Both the position numbers and the translations under genes were made by a program. From Dermatophagoides farinae (lineage: Eukaryota; Arthropoda; Arachnida; Sarcoptiformes; Pyroglyphidae), in NCBI RefSeq assembly GCF_024713945.1, contig NC_134679.1, forward strand, positions 67,001 through 131,000: a stretch of 64,000 nucleotides of DNA, in the 5' to 3' direction. The notes below the pieces were generated by a model. That model was not told the origin of the DNA. It saw only the letters and a program-made list of their open reading frames with translations, and did no database searches. Below are positions 51,084-60,904 of this stretch, piece by piece; positions within the stretch are counted from its first letter, which is position 1; every line of letters begins with the position of its first letter.

Positions 51084-52514
51084 ATGACAATAGATTACAT
51101 GTTATTACATGTCCAAACAGAAAATGTGAATATGTTTGCGAGAGAAAACAAGAGAAAACAAAAATTGTTTGTTAAAACTTCAACAATGAATATTCGTTAT
51201 AATTCTTTACTTCTCTATTTCTTGTTGGTCATATGGAATTGGATAATAATGTTCGATTTTCGAATTATGTCGAGATTTCAAAATTTTTGGTATGAAAATG
51301 AAAAAATTTTCCCATGATCAAATGTGAATGAAATTGATTTTACAAGTGAAAATATGCCTGACGATAATAAAAAAAATATCAACTCGAATTCTTCATCTTC
51401 AACGATAAACTCATCATCCAGTTCAGCATCAGCATTACCAACATCAAGGATGGAATTGATATCGGAAAATGTGGCCAAAGTACAGATGCTAGAAACTTTG
51501 GATCAAAATGGTACGCTTGTAATATTGTCGAACGATGATAACAACAATGGTAATCCATTACATCGTCCAGTATATTCATTCAAATCACGGGTGAATTGGA
51601 AACGCACATCACTCGAAGTTTTGAATAATGTTCCAAGATTTGGTATCTACTTTTGTTCATTAAATTGGATTTTTAAAAGACAACTTTATCGTAAGATTAA
51701 AGATGGCGCCATATACCTTGAATCAATGGCGCCGGTTTTACATTGTGTTTGCAAAGAACCAAATGATTTCTGTCATGGTCGTATCGGTCCTATTGATAAG
51801 CTTATACCGTATGAACATCATCAACAACCAAAAGTGAATGGTATTTGGATATCGGTGTTTGGCAATGAAACAAATGTTGCTGATATAAACGATGAATGGA
51901 ATCAAAGTTTTCATCGAATGAAATCTTTAAATTCCAATTTTAATCGATTAATATTCCTTGTGGCCAACCATGCTGCCTGTGTTGGCATTCATTTCTGGAA
52001 TACAAAAAAAGATGAAAAAAAATTGCGAATAAAACAAGGTCGAAAATCTTATCATCATGAACGACCATTAATTTTACCGGGTGGATTCTACGTACTCGAA
52101 GGTTTATTCGAAGCAAAATTTCTAAATTATGATCCAAAAATCGGTTCAAAAACAATGATTACACCAAACACGTTTCATTCATCGATCAATTCACCAAGAA
52201 TGATTATATTATCTGAAGGAACACATATGATTAAAGTAAAACCATATGAAGGTCTTATAATGGATCTTGTAACCATGGACATTGGTGAGCAAGCAATTGT
52301 CAACAACAAGAATAACTTACCCAACAAAAATAATGATGACGTGAAAAAATTGGTAGCAATCGTTCCACAAACTGTTGATGATAATAATGTAGAGACAAAT
52401 GACAAAGCACGAAAAATTGAAGTATGGTTAGATTTCTATTACAAAAAATTAATCATGATTGATTATAATCGAATTATGATGGATTTATTCAAAATTTCAA
52501 CAATCAACACATGA
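51084..52514 (+). CDS. Orphan protein, about 457 residues, possible type II membrane protein
   Basis: Exon 2 (51347-52514) is certainly coding-like. Used alone, its first ATG is at 51354 (MPDDNKKN) and gives 386 residues. I prefer a two-exon model: exon 1 (51084-51289), a 57-nt GT-AG intron, and exon 2 joined in phase 2 through a Cys codon. Exon 1 then adds a basic N-terminus and a hydrophobic segment at about residues 41-57 (SLLLYFLLVIWNWIIMF). The body has a Ser/Asn-rich linker, then a folded-looking region with Cys residues (FGIYFCSLNWIF, VLHCVCKEPNDFCHG), a glycine turn (ILPGGFYVLEGLFEAKFL) and a beta-rich C-terminus. An AATAAA lies 10 bp after the stop (52524-52529). I recognise no family. 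It is tandem with GMD, which starts 509 bp downstream. Confidence 0.6.
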
Positions 52515-52523
52515 TATTCAAAT

Positions 52524-52529
52524 AATAAA
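52524..52529 (+). terminator. Polyadenylation signal AATAAA
   Basis: Canonical hexamer 10 bp after the stop codon of the orphan gene at 51084-52514. Another AATAAA follows at about 52732. Confidence 0.5.
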
Positions 52530-53023
52530 TATGATCCGAAAAAAATTCTGTTACGTTCTATATGAACGGTTGAAGAGAATCTAGCACGATTTTGTTTTCA
52601 ACAGCTGCAATCATCAAATTCTGGTTGCAATTTTTGCATTGGACCAAAAATTTTTCTTTTTTTCGTTAGTTAATAGTTAAAGGTAATTTCCAAGTATTTC
52701 TTCAAGATCTCTTCACGCCATCAGATCGAGGAATAAATTCAAATTCAAATTGTCATTTGTTTTTTATTCATATATTTACAACTTTGATCATTTTGCAGAA
52801 ATGAAAACATTCAACATTCAAATAATTTTCGTATCTAAACATGCCATTCATCATGATCATTAGAAATAATTTTTAATGTAAATTGTATCCATAAAATCAT
52901 TTTCATTTTGTGTGTGTGTATGTGTTTGATGAACTAAAGCTGGTCTGAAAATTTGATCTCAATTTAGCCGAAAAAAATTCAATTTCAAAGTCATCATTTA
53001 TATTTTATTGCATCAATTAGAAA

Positions 53024-54480
53024 ATGAATGGTCATTCGAGAAAAATTGCTTTGATTACTGGTATTTCTGGCCAGGTATGATTACTATTTACTATTTAAAA
53101 TCGAATCAAACTGATTTCTCTCCTTAAAAAAGGATGGTTCATATTTGGCTGAATTTCTAATCGAAAAAGGTTATGAAGTACATGGTATTATTCGACGATC
53201 AAGTTCATTCAACACTGGTCGTATTCAGCATCTTTATAAAGATCAATCGACACATCAGGAGGGATGTAAGTTGGTTACAATAATGCATGATAATAATGTT
53301 TCAAATGGACAAAAGAATCAAGAATGGCAATTTTATTCTAATTTAGCAATGAAATTACATTATGGTGATATGACTGATAGTACCTGCTTGGTTCGTTTGA
53401 TACATGAAATTAAACCGGATGAAATATATAATCTAGCCGCACAAAGTCATGTAAAAGTATCGTTCGATCTAAGTGAATATACTGCCAATGTTGATGCGCT
53501 TGGAGCATTACGATTATTGGATGCCATTCGAACGGCAAATATAACCGATACAAATGGAAAATTAAAAATGAAATTCTATCAAGCCAGTACTTCAGAATTG
53601 TATGGCAAAGTACAAGAAGTGCCTCAACGTGAAACAACACCATTCTATCCACGATCACCATACGGTGTGGCAAAATCATTCGCTTATTGGATTGTTGTCA
53701 ATTATCGTGAAGCTTATGAAATGTTTGCCGTCAATGGTATACTATTCAATCATGAATCACCTCGACGCGGTGAAACATTTGTCACTCGTAAAATTACACG
53801 TGGTGTTGCGAAAATTCTCCTAAACCGGCAAGAATATATTGAATTGGGTAATCTGGATTCAAAACGAGATTGGGGCCACGCACGTGATTATGTGGAAGCA
53901 ATGTGGCTAATGTTACAACAGGAAAATCCAGAAGATTTTGTTATCGCAACTGGTGAAGCACATTCAGTTCGTGAATTTGTCGAATCTGCTTTCAAACATA
54001 TCGATAGAGAAATTATGTAAGCTATGAATAAATGAATGAATGATTAATTTCCATTGATCAATTTTATCAAATTAGCTGGGAAGGTATTGGTCTGAATGAA
54101 GTCGGAAAAGAAAAACAAACTGGCATCATTCGTGTAAAAGTGAATGCACGTTATTTCCGTCCAGCGGAAGTTGTACGTATTTTTCCATATTTAATCCTTT
54201 CACTAATTGGTCTGCATTTGTGTTGTGTTTTGTTGATTACAAAATCACTATAGGATTTCCTATTGGGTGATGCTTCGAAAGCAAAAAGAAAACTAAATTG
54301 GAAACCGAAAACTTCGTTTCAAGTTTGTTATCATAATGAAAACATAGCCAAATCAAATTGAATAATCAAAAACTAAAATTTTTTTCTTTCGCACCCCACA
54401 CACACACACACACACAGGAACTTGTCAAAGAAATGATTGATGCTGATATTGAGCTTATGAAACGAAATCCTTATGCCTAA
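53024..54480 (+). CDS. GMD: GDP-mannose 4,6-dehydratase, six exons, 360 residues
   Basis: Converts GDP-mannose to GDP-4-keto-6-deoxymannose using bound NADP, the first step of cytosolic GDP-fucose synthesis. Exons: 53024-53074, 53133-53265, 53347-54016, 54076-54172, 54254-54322 and 54418-54480. Seen: the Rossmann motif [15 protein letters not shown] spanning the exon 1-2 junction, [15 protein letters not shown], the catalytic Ser/Thr region [10 protein letters not shown] (about S142/T143), the YxxxK pair in SPYGVAK (Y167, K171), [16 protein letters not shown], and [20 protein letters not shown]. The C-terminus reads ELMKRNPYA. An 81-nt intron (53266-53346; donor GTAAGT, acceptor ATTTAG) has no in-frame stop. 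Read through, it would add 27 foreign residues between QEG and MKLHYGD. Removed, the length fits the family (350-370). Other introns are 58-95 nt. Confidence 0.96.
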
Positions 54481-55028
54481 ATGAACGAAAAAACCTGCAA
54501 TGAAGAAAAATCTGAAAAAGGAAAAATTTTTATCAATAAGTCAATGGTTTCAAAAAAACAGTTCAACTTTCGTCATTAACACACACACTTAATCGATTGG
54601 ACCATCATCACAAAATATGATTCGAACAACAATTATTAATTCTTTTATATTTTTATTTTTCAAACTTTTTTTTCGTTAAAACAAAACACAAATTTTTATT
54701 TTGCTTTATTATTCCGAATTTATTGAAAATTGTTGATTTCCATGCCCCACACACAGTCAGACATTCCATACACACACACACACCAAGCCTATCGTTTTTG
54801 TTTGTGTTTATTTATTTGTTTTTTCTCATTTTGCAATGTTTTTTTTCTTCAAAAAACAGATTTTATTTCAAATATTCTGATTTTGTATCAGCATAAATCA
54901 TTAAAAGGGGAAACAGAAATTAAATTCAAAAATGTTGATTTTTTAAAATCTTTTTTACCAATTGCATTGAAATGGATTTGAATATTGTTCATGAATGATT
55001 CATTAATTGATTAATGTCCAATCGATGC

Positions 55029-55078
55029 CTTCTGCCTTGCAAGTTGGTTTTGTATATATGCAACTAGCAAGACAGAAG
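55029..55078. repeat. 18-bp imperfect hairpin
   Basis: CTTCTGCCTTGCAAGTTG pairs with CAACTAGCAAGACAGAAG at 16 of 18 positions across a 14-nt AT-rich loop. The size is at the low end for a microRNA precursor. The flanks do not clearly extend the stem. Confidence 0.7.
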
Positions 55079-55487
55079 CGAATGATAATATCAGTGTTAA
55101 TAATGTGATTAATGATTAATAGCAAAGGGGTCTTCATTAGAGGTTTTATTGCAACAACACAGAAAAAAATGACAAAGCACTTGTTGATTATAGTTAATTT
55201 AATTAATAATAGACAATTATATCCATCTATATTGCTTTATATTGCTGTATTGTACACGTGAGCTCTGTCATGTTTGTATGTTTTTTCTTTGTTATCTTTA
55301 TTACTCATTTTTTTATCTATTAAGATTTTCAGATATACCATGGTTAATTTAGAGATAGTGTAATCTTAATTATCATTTTTTTCTGATTTCAATTTGCGAA
55401 AAAAAAACGAAAAATTTGGATATTCCAACAGACAGAAAGTTAACAAATATGTGTATGTTCCAGAAATGAAAAAGACAAAATTAAATT

Positions 55488-55526
55488 CATCCCTCACTTA
55501 CTTCTTGGACAAGTAAGTGAGGGATG
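55488..55526. repeat. Perfect 16-bp hairpin
   Basis: CATCCCTCACTTACTT and its exact reverse complement are separated by a 7-nt loop (CTTGGAC). A perfect stem this long with mixed base composition is unlikely by chance. There is no poly-T tail and no adjoining ORF that would make it a terminator. Confidence 0.85.
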
Positions 55527-56040
55527 TGAAGTTAATCATCATCATCATCGACATTATTTCGTATCAGAAATCAGAAAAACAACATGAAACTTTTTCCAAT
55601 TGGTTATTATTTTCAGTTTTTTTTTGTATTTGTGAAATACTTTTATCGATTATTAATTACTGTGTGTATGGAATATTATTGTTTGTCGTTTGTTGTCATG
55701 GCAAACAGACATTAGTATATTCGACTTCGACCTGTATCTAACCGCTGAATTCCAAAGAAACTATCATTATCATCATCTTACTTGATGGTGGAATTTATGA
55801 AAATTTTTTTTGTTTCTTGCTTTTTTACCAGCCATCAAAATGTTGCTCTAATTACTTTGTTAATAAATTTTCGATTTTTCTAACGAAACCTTTTTTTACT
55901 TTGAAAAATTTATTTTTCTGGTTCTCTGTGTCGATTCCACTGAACACAATTGAATCAAGAGGAAAAATTGAACATTTTTCTCCGTGTTCGTAAAAAATTA
56001 AAAATAATTCTGCTGGTATTACAATTTTTTTTTTCAATTT

Positions 56041-56400
56041 CCTAATGACCAGCCCGGTACAGGCGCTTCGCGCCTGCCCCAGGCTGGCCCTGCGGGGCTG
56101 ACTCCTGACAGTCAATATAGCTGGATACCCGCAGGTGTGGCGGCTGCGCCGCCCCCCCTGCTTGGTACCCAGCCAAAGGTATCAATCCTTGACGGTCAAT
56201 ATAACTGGATACCCGCAGGTGGGGACGGCTGCGCCGCCCCCCCTGCTTGGCATCCAGCCAAAGGTGTCAATTTTAACGCTTCGTGCCTGACGGTGGATTT
56301 CTATGCACGGCGTTTTGCTTCCGGCCTTCGGTTTGGTACCGCAGGGTCAGCCATGTGTATTGCACCTGATACCTTTGAAAAAGTTGCGTAAACCGAACAG
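56041..56400. other. GC-rich island of bacterial or phage character
   Basis: A sharp switch from AT-rich host DNA to GC-rich DNA and back, within 360 bp. It holds GC hairpins (CAGGCGC-TTC-GCGCCTG; GGCGGC-TGC-GCCGCC), an 83-bp tandem duplication and frames that end in CIAPDTFEKVA. The + frame at 56137-56391 starts only at GTG. The style recalls short leader ORFs around enterobacterial prophage genes, but this is memory, not a search. It could be a bacterial insertion, DNA carried by the adjacent Helitron, or an assembly or contamination artefact. Confidence 0.6.
56104..56270. repeat. 83-bp tandem duplication in the GC island
   Basis: Copy 1 (56104-56186) and copy 2 (56187-56270) share GTCAATATA, TGGATACCCGCAGGTG, GGCTGCGCCGCCCCCCCTGC and CCAGCCAAAGGT, with scattered substitutions and about one indel. 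They are diverged copies, so the duplication is not recent. Confidence 0.85.
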
Positions 56401-56504
56401 CATACTTATTATTGCTAATCGATAAGTTGAAGAAATACGATATTTATAGATACTGTATTCGTTGTTGATCTTTTCTTCAATTTCCTGAACAAAAATCTTC
56501 AGAT

Positions 56505-57375
56505 TATTAGGATTTTTGCAGCGGCATAAATTATTCCATGTTGCAATACTGGTGTAGGAAGGTACACACTTATTTTATCGAAAGATTGCCCTTAAAACAA
56601 TAAGCCAATACGACAGGAAATTGTCCACGCACCAATTTAAATGGTAGCTTAGGATCTTGATCGTTTTGCTGCAAAATGAATCATAGCCTCCTTGTCAATA
56701 TTCGAGCTTCAATACTGCGTCTATTTACAAATAAACGCATGCCATTGAGCAAACCACTCTGTGGTTCAATATTGCGGATGAACATGATAATCGATCCAAT
56801 GTTTAATCCAAGTTTGTGTCTATAGATCCAAACAGATAGGATAACCTTGTGGGTTTATCGCATGAAGACACTCAACATTGAATCGTCAACCGCTGTGGCT
56901 TTCTGCAATATCGTAAATGGTCCATTTTCTTTATTTTAAATGAAAAAAGTTATCAGGTATTTTAGGTGTAATCAGGTTAAATAACCGAAATAACTTACCA
57001 AACGATGAGTAGATCATAGATCATGGAAACAAAAACAGAAAAAATCATTCCAATAAATGCAGTCTGTCTTCAAGCAAGATTTCATCATCAAATACACACT
57101 CACACAGGCACACAAAATGAAAATCACGTGTGACACATGTATTATCACAATAATCAATTCGAAAAATTCGAATTCGAACTCTTTCTATGTTCTATTGAAT
57201 GACTGCACCATCTATTGGATGCAAAAGCTGCAGCAACGTGTGCTGAAGCTAGAACAATGAAAAAAAGCTTTGTCAAAGCTACATACCACAGAATGCGTTT
57301 CTTTGGAAGCGACTTCTACTTCTGAGCTGGACGAACTGTTCAGCGGCATTCAAAAGTTTTTCCGCATGCTCAGAC
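56505..57375 (-). pseudogene. Decayed Helitron helicase (PIF1-like) remnant
   Basis: Read on the minus strand with frameshifts and stops, pieces of a Helitron-type PIF1 helicase appear in the right order: a Walker A relic (CGKTF, near 57352-57370); a following strand-helix relic (FIVLASAHVAAAFASN, in the place where the family has ASSGIAA); ECLHAINPQGYP (family NSLNPSGLPPH) near 56850; HKLGLNIGSIIMFIRNIEP followed by SGLLNGMRLFVN (family KVGAPIMLLRNL and LCNGTRL); and KLPFKLVRGQFPVVLAYC (family PFKLRRRQFPVRLAFA) near 56600. The distance from Walker A to the end is shorter than in intact helicases, so the middle is partly deleted. No Rep endonuclease part or terminal hairpin-CTRR end was identified. 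A host PIF1 gene is unlikely, given the NGTRL-type block and the decay. Confidence 0.72.
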
Positions 57376-60300
57376 ACACACACACAACACACACTGAGTA
57401 GCTCATACTAAATAGTTATGTTTGTACTGAAAATAATTAGGAATGTCCAGCTCGGCTTCCCCGCAACAAATGCCAAGTTAATACAGTTTTTTATACTTGC
57501 AGAGTGTAAAAATTGCAGTTTACAGTGGAAATTTAAGCGACATAGAATAGTAGATTATTATTGTTGACAAATTTTTTCCGTTGAAATCATCATCACAGTG
57601 CTGGCGAATAACCCTCTCATATTGAAATGTTATTGTTATTTTGAGATTTGGTTGGAAATAATTGGATGAATCACATGGCATAAACACACACACGCACAAG
57701 GTTTATTTTTTCATACCAAAATGAGTTCTTTTTCTCGGTGCCGTCAAGGCTAAAACAAAACAATTCATTGAATTTGTGTTGTTGGTTTTAATCGAACAAA
57801 TTAACTTTGAGGTAAAAAAAATAAAATTGGTTTTGGCAAAGCGGTACATGAATAAATCTTTGTGTGATCTTCTCGTTTTTGATATTGTTTTTTTTCTGGT
57901 TGCCACTTTTTCGATCGGCTAAAGACCGAATGCCGACAAATTTCTTGAAAACATTTCATCTTTTTTCCCTCCTATTTTTTAGATAAAATGAAAAACTAAT
58001 GGCTGAGGAACGAAGACAAAAAAATCAATTATTCTTGTTTGAACACAATGTTTCCAACATATAAACGATCATCATCGTTATTCACTCCTAAATCGAGTGC
58101 AAATCAATTATGTAATTTGAATTTTTTTTCTCTTCTTCAAATAGATTTTGTTTTATTTTCTCAATTGTCAAATTGTTTTTTCTACTTTCAAAAGGCTGAA
58201 AGACAACAACAAACGTTTCTTTGGTGACGACAAAAATCAAATCGACTTGAAATCCGTTGTGTCCGTTTATTTCTTTTCTTTCTCTCGATGTCGGTATTTG
58301 TCATTTCATTTTTTTTTGTTGTGCATATGTGCATATGTATTCTGGTAGTTATGAGAAAATTTAATATTTGAAATTCGACAGAATTTTGACAAAAACAATT
58401 TTTTTCGTTTCGAAAAAATTCCAAAGAATTGTCAATTATTATTGTTATTGTCGTCATTTGTATGGTGGTATTTCCGGACCTAAGAATTATGAAACAGTGA
58501 TGATGATGATGATGAATTTAAAAATTGTTGAATCGATTCGAAAGAGAGAAAGAAAGGGAGATTTTAGAATCGTTATCCCATTACCTCATTTTTTATATGG
58601 AAAAGGGAATAGAGAATAAATAAGTGGAAAACGGTTTCTCATTTTGTGATTATTACAACAAAATAAACAAATCGATCAAGTTTATTCATGTGATAGGAAA
58701 CGGAAAATCAACAACAAGCAATCGAAACCATCTATTTTTGTAATGATCTGAGTTAAGATAGTGAAGATAGAGTTGAAAAATATTTGTCATTAGAATGATA
58801 TTTTGAAAGTCTTGGTTTTTCTTTTGAAACAACAACCAAAAAATTTGGTATACAATTGCATTGTGCAAACAAAAATGAAATGAAATGTTTCCTAGTTTTT
58901 TTTTGTTTCATTTCAAAAAACAGCAAAATAAACAACAACAATAACAACATAGAATTTGATTTGATTTTCAGTTCTGATTGTTTGATTCACACCATATCCA
59001 TATGAACCTAGATTCTTTTCAACTTCCATCTTTCCATTCCTTATGATAATGATTCATTTGTTGTTTGTTTTTTTTTCATTCATTGATTCATTGTCTCAAT
59101 GTTTTCAGATTCCCATTTGGTTAGCATTTCAATATCAGAATTGCTTTATTCTTTCTTGTTTTTGTTGTTGTTCAATGACTAATGGTGATGCATTTGTTTC
59201 GATTTAATTTATCATCGAAAAATATTGTGTTCTTTTAAACAATCATTTTGTAGCAGGCAAATTAACACAATGAATGACAATATAATATATGTGTGTCTGT
59301 CTGAGCAAGCGAATAAAAAAACAAAATTTTTTTTCAATGTTTGTTTGTTCACGAAACAAATATTGAAAAAAAAATTCAAACATGGGTAAAAATCAATCGA
59401 AGTGGGGAAAAAAACAAATGTTTCTCTTTCTTTCCATCAATTCAATTCGATTTATTGCCAGAAATGAAAAGATGAACAAAAAAAAATTGATGAGGAATAT
59501 TCATCGAAAAAAATAAACATTGACGAATCAAATTCAAACACACACATGGCCCACACATGTCCCTCATCGATGATTGTTTTGGGGGAGAATATAAAAATAC
59601 CAATATTTTCGAATGCAACAGTTTTGCTTTGATGATTTTTTTCATCATTATTTCAAATGATGATCGATTGATTTTTTTGTCGAATGAATGAATGAGAAAC
59701 AAATCAAATAATAATGCCTTCATTGTATATTTTGCTCCATCTCAACAGAATTTATTCATTGTGATAGAATGTTTTTTTGGTGCTTGGCTCTTTTAAATAA
59801 GCTAAAATTTATGCTGTTGTTGTTTTTGGTCTCGTTTTTATTTTATCTTTTATTATTATGATTATTTAAATAATTTTCATAATCGTAAAATCCATGTCTT
59901 AATGTATATGGTATTTTGTTTATTCAACCACACACACCAAACCGATTTACCATCCATAGAAAATTGATGATTGTTATTGGTACACATGCACACACAAGCA
60001 CACATCAAACAAACAATCACAAATGAAAACAAAACAAAACAAAAACACAGAAAAAAATTAGAATCCGGAATCAGAATTTTTTGGTATAATAACCATCTAT
60101 GATGTATGTAAAAGACATATGGTGATGATGGTAATAATTTTCAAATCCGATTTCATTTATATGTGTCTCCAGATATGAAATTGAATTGTTCACGTCATTC
60201 TTGTCAATGTTATTGTTATTGGCCTCATTCATTCATTCATTCATTTATTATTATCATAAATTAAATTTCTTTTTTCGTTTGAAAAAGTGGCATCTTGTTT

Positions 60301-60553
60301 GAAAACAAAAATTATGTTAACCAGCAAAAAAAATCTTTTGTTGTTCAGTATTTATTTGTTTACATAAACGATTATAAAACCAAATGATGATGATGATGAT
60401 GATGACAATCAAAGAAAAGAAAAGAAAAGAAATGATTAACAATTCAATATTGGTAATCTGATATTGTTGTTAAATGAGAAAATTCATCAGCCACAAATAT
60501 AAAGAAATTTCGAAATCAAATCAACTTGAAAAAATTGCGAAAAGTTCCTCAGA
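57376..60553. other. Gene-poor AT-rich DNA
   Basis: No supportable gene. Open frames at 58188-58457 (-) and 58368-58619 (+) overlap on opposite strands and are about as long as chance allows; neither has convincing splice sites. Short CA and TTCA repeats occur. Confidence 0.45.
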
Positions 60554-60904
60554 ATGGAGACAAAAACATTGATCGGTTGGAGTAAAAAAGAAAAATACAA
60601 ATATTTGATCTTGAAGATGAAACACAAAAACATTCAGAAACGAGAAAAAACTGATCAGAATATGAATTATTATAATTGCTGTAATCACGCAGATTTTTTT
60701 CACAAATATATGTCATTTGTAAACATAAAATTTATATATTTATTATTAATTTTTCTAACAAACATTGTTATGATTACATCTTACCTAAATAGAGCGATGA
60801 TGATATCTTATTATCATCTTTATAGTGCTGAATTTACCATGTCAATACATCAGGTATTTGTCATTTTTCTTGAATTGTTAATTATTGTCAACAAACATTT
60901 ATGA
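60554..60904 (+). CDS. 116-codon ORF with two hydrophobic segments, unrecognised
   Basis: ATG at 60554 in a good context (AGAATGG) opens 116 residues: a basic polar start (METKTLIGWSKKEKYKYLI), a Cys/His-containing stretch (YYNCCNHADFFHKY), then two hydrophobic segments (FIYLLLIFLTNIVMI and VFVIFLELLIIV) that could span a membrane. No family is recognised. Length is near the upper limit expected by chance in this composition. No splice or polyadenylation support. Confidence 0.27.
   Translation: METKTLIGWSKKEKYKYLILKMKHKNIQKREKTDQNMNYYNCCNHADFFHKYMSFVNIKFIYLLLIFLTNIVMITSYLNRAMMISYYHLYSAEFTMSIHQVFVIFLELLIIVNKHL

Larger units (their letters stand above)
54481..56040. other. Intergenic DNA with two hairpins
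   Basis: Downstream of GMD. No gene. The 3' UTR of GMD is presumably in the first few hundred bases, but no clear AATAAA was seen close to the stop. Two marked inverted repeats, listed separately, are the notable content. Confidence 0.5.

Noticed and set aside
53410..53823. ORFs in other frames within GMD
   Set aside because: The sense frame is unambiguous by homology, so these are shadows.
56137..56391. 84-codon ORF in the GC island as a host gene
   Set aside because: Starts only at GTG or non-ATG codons, includes the tandem duplication and has no eukaryotic features. It is described as part of the foreign-looking island instead.
58188..58619. Overlapping opposite-strand ORFs of 83-89 codons
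   Set aside because: They are mutually exclusive as coding, have no good splice sites, and their length is expected by chance in this AT-rich DNA.
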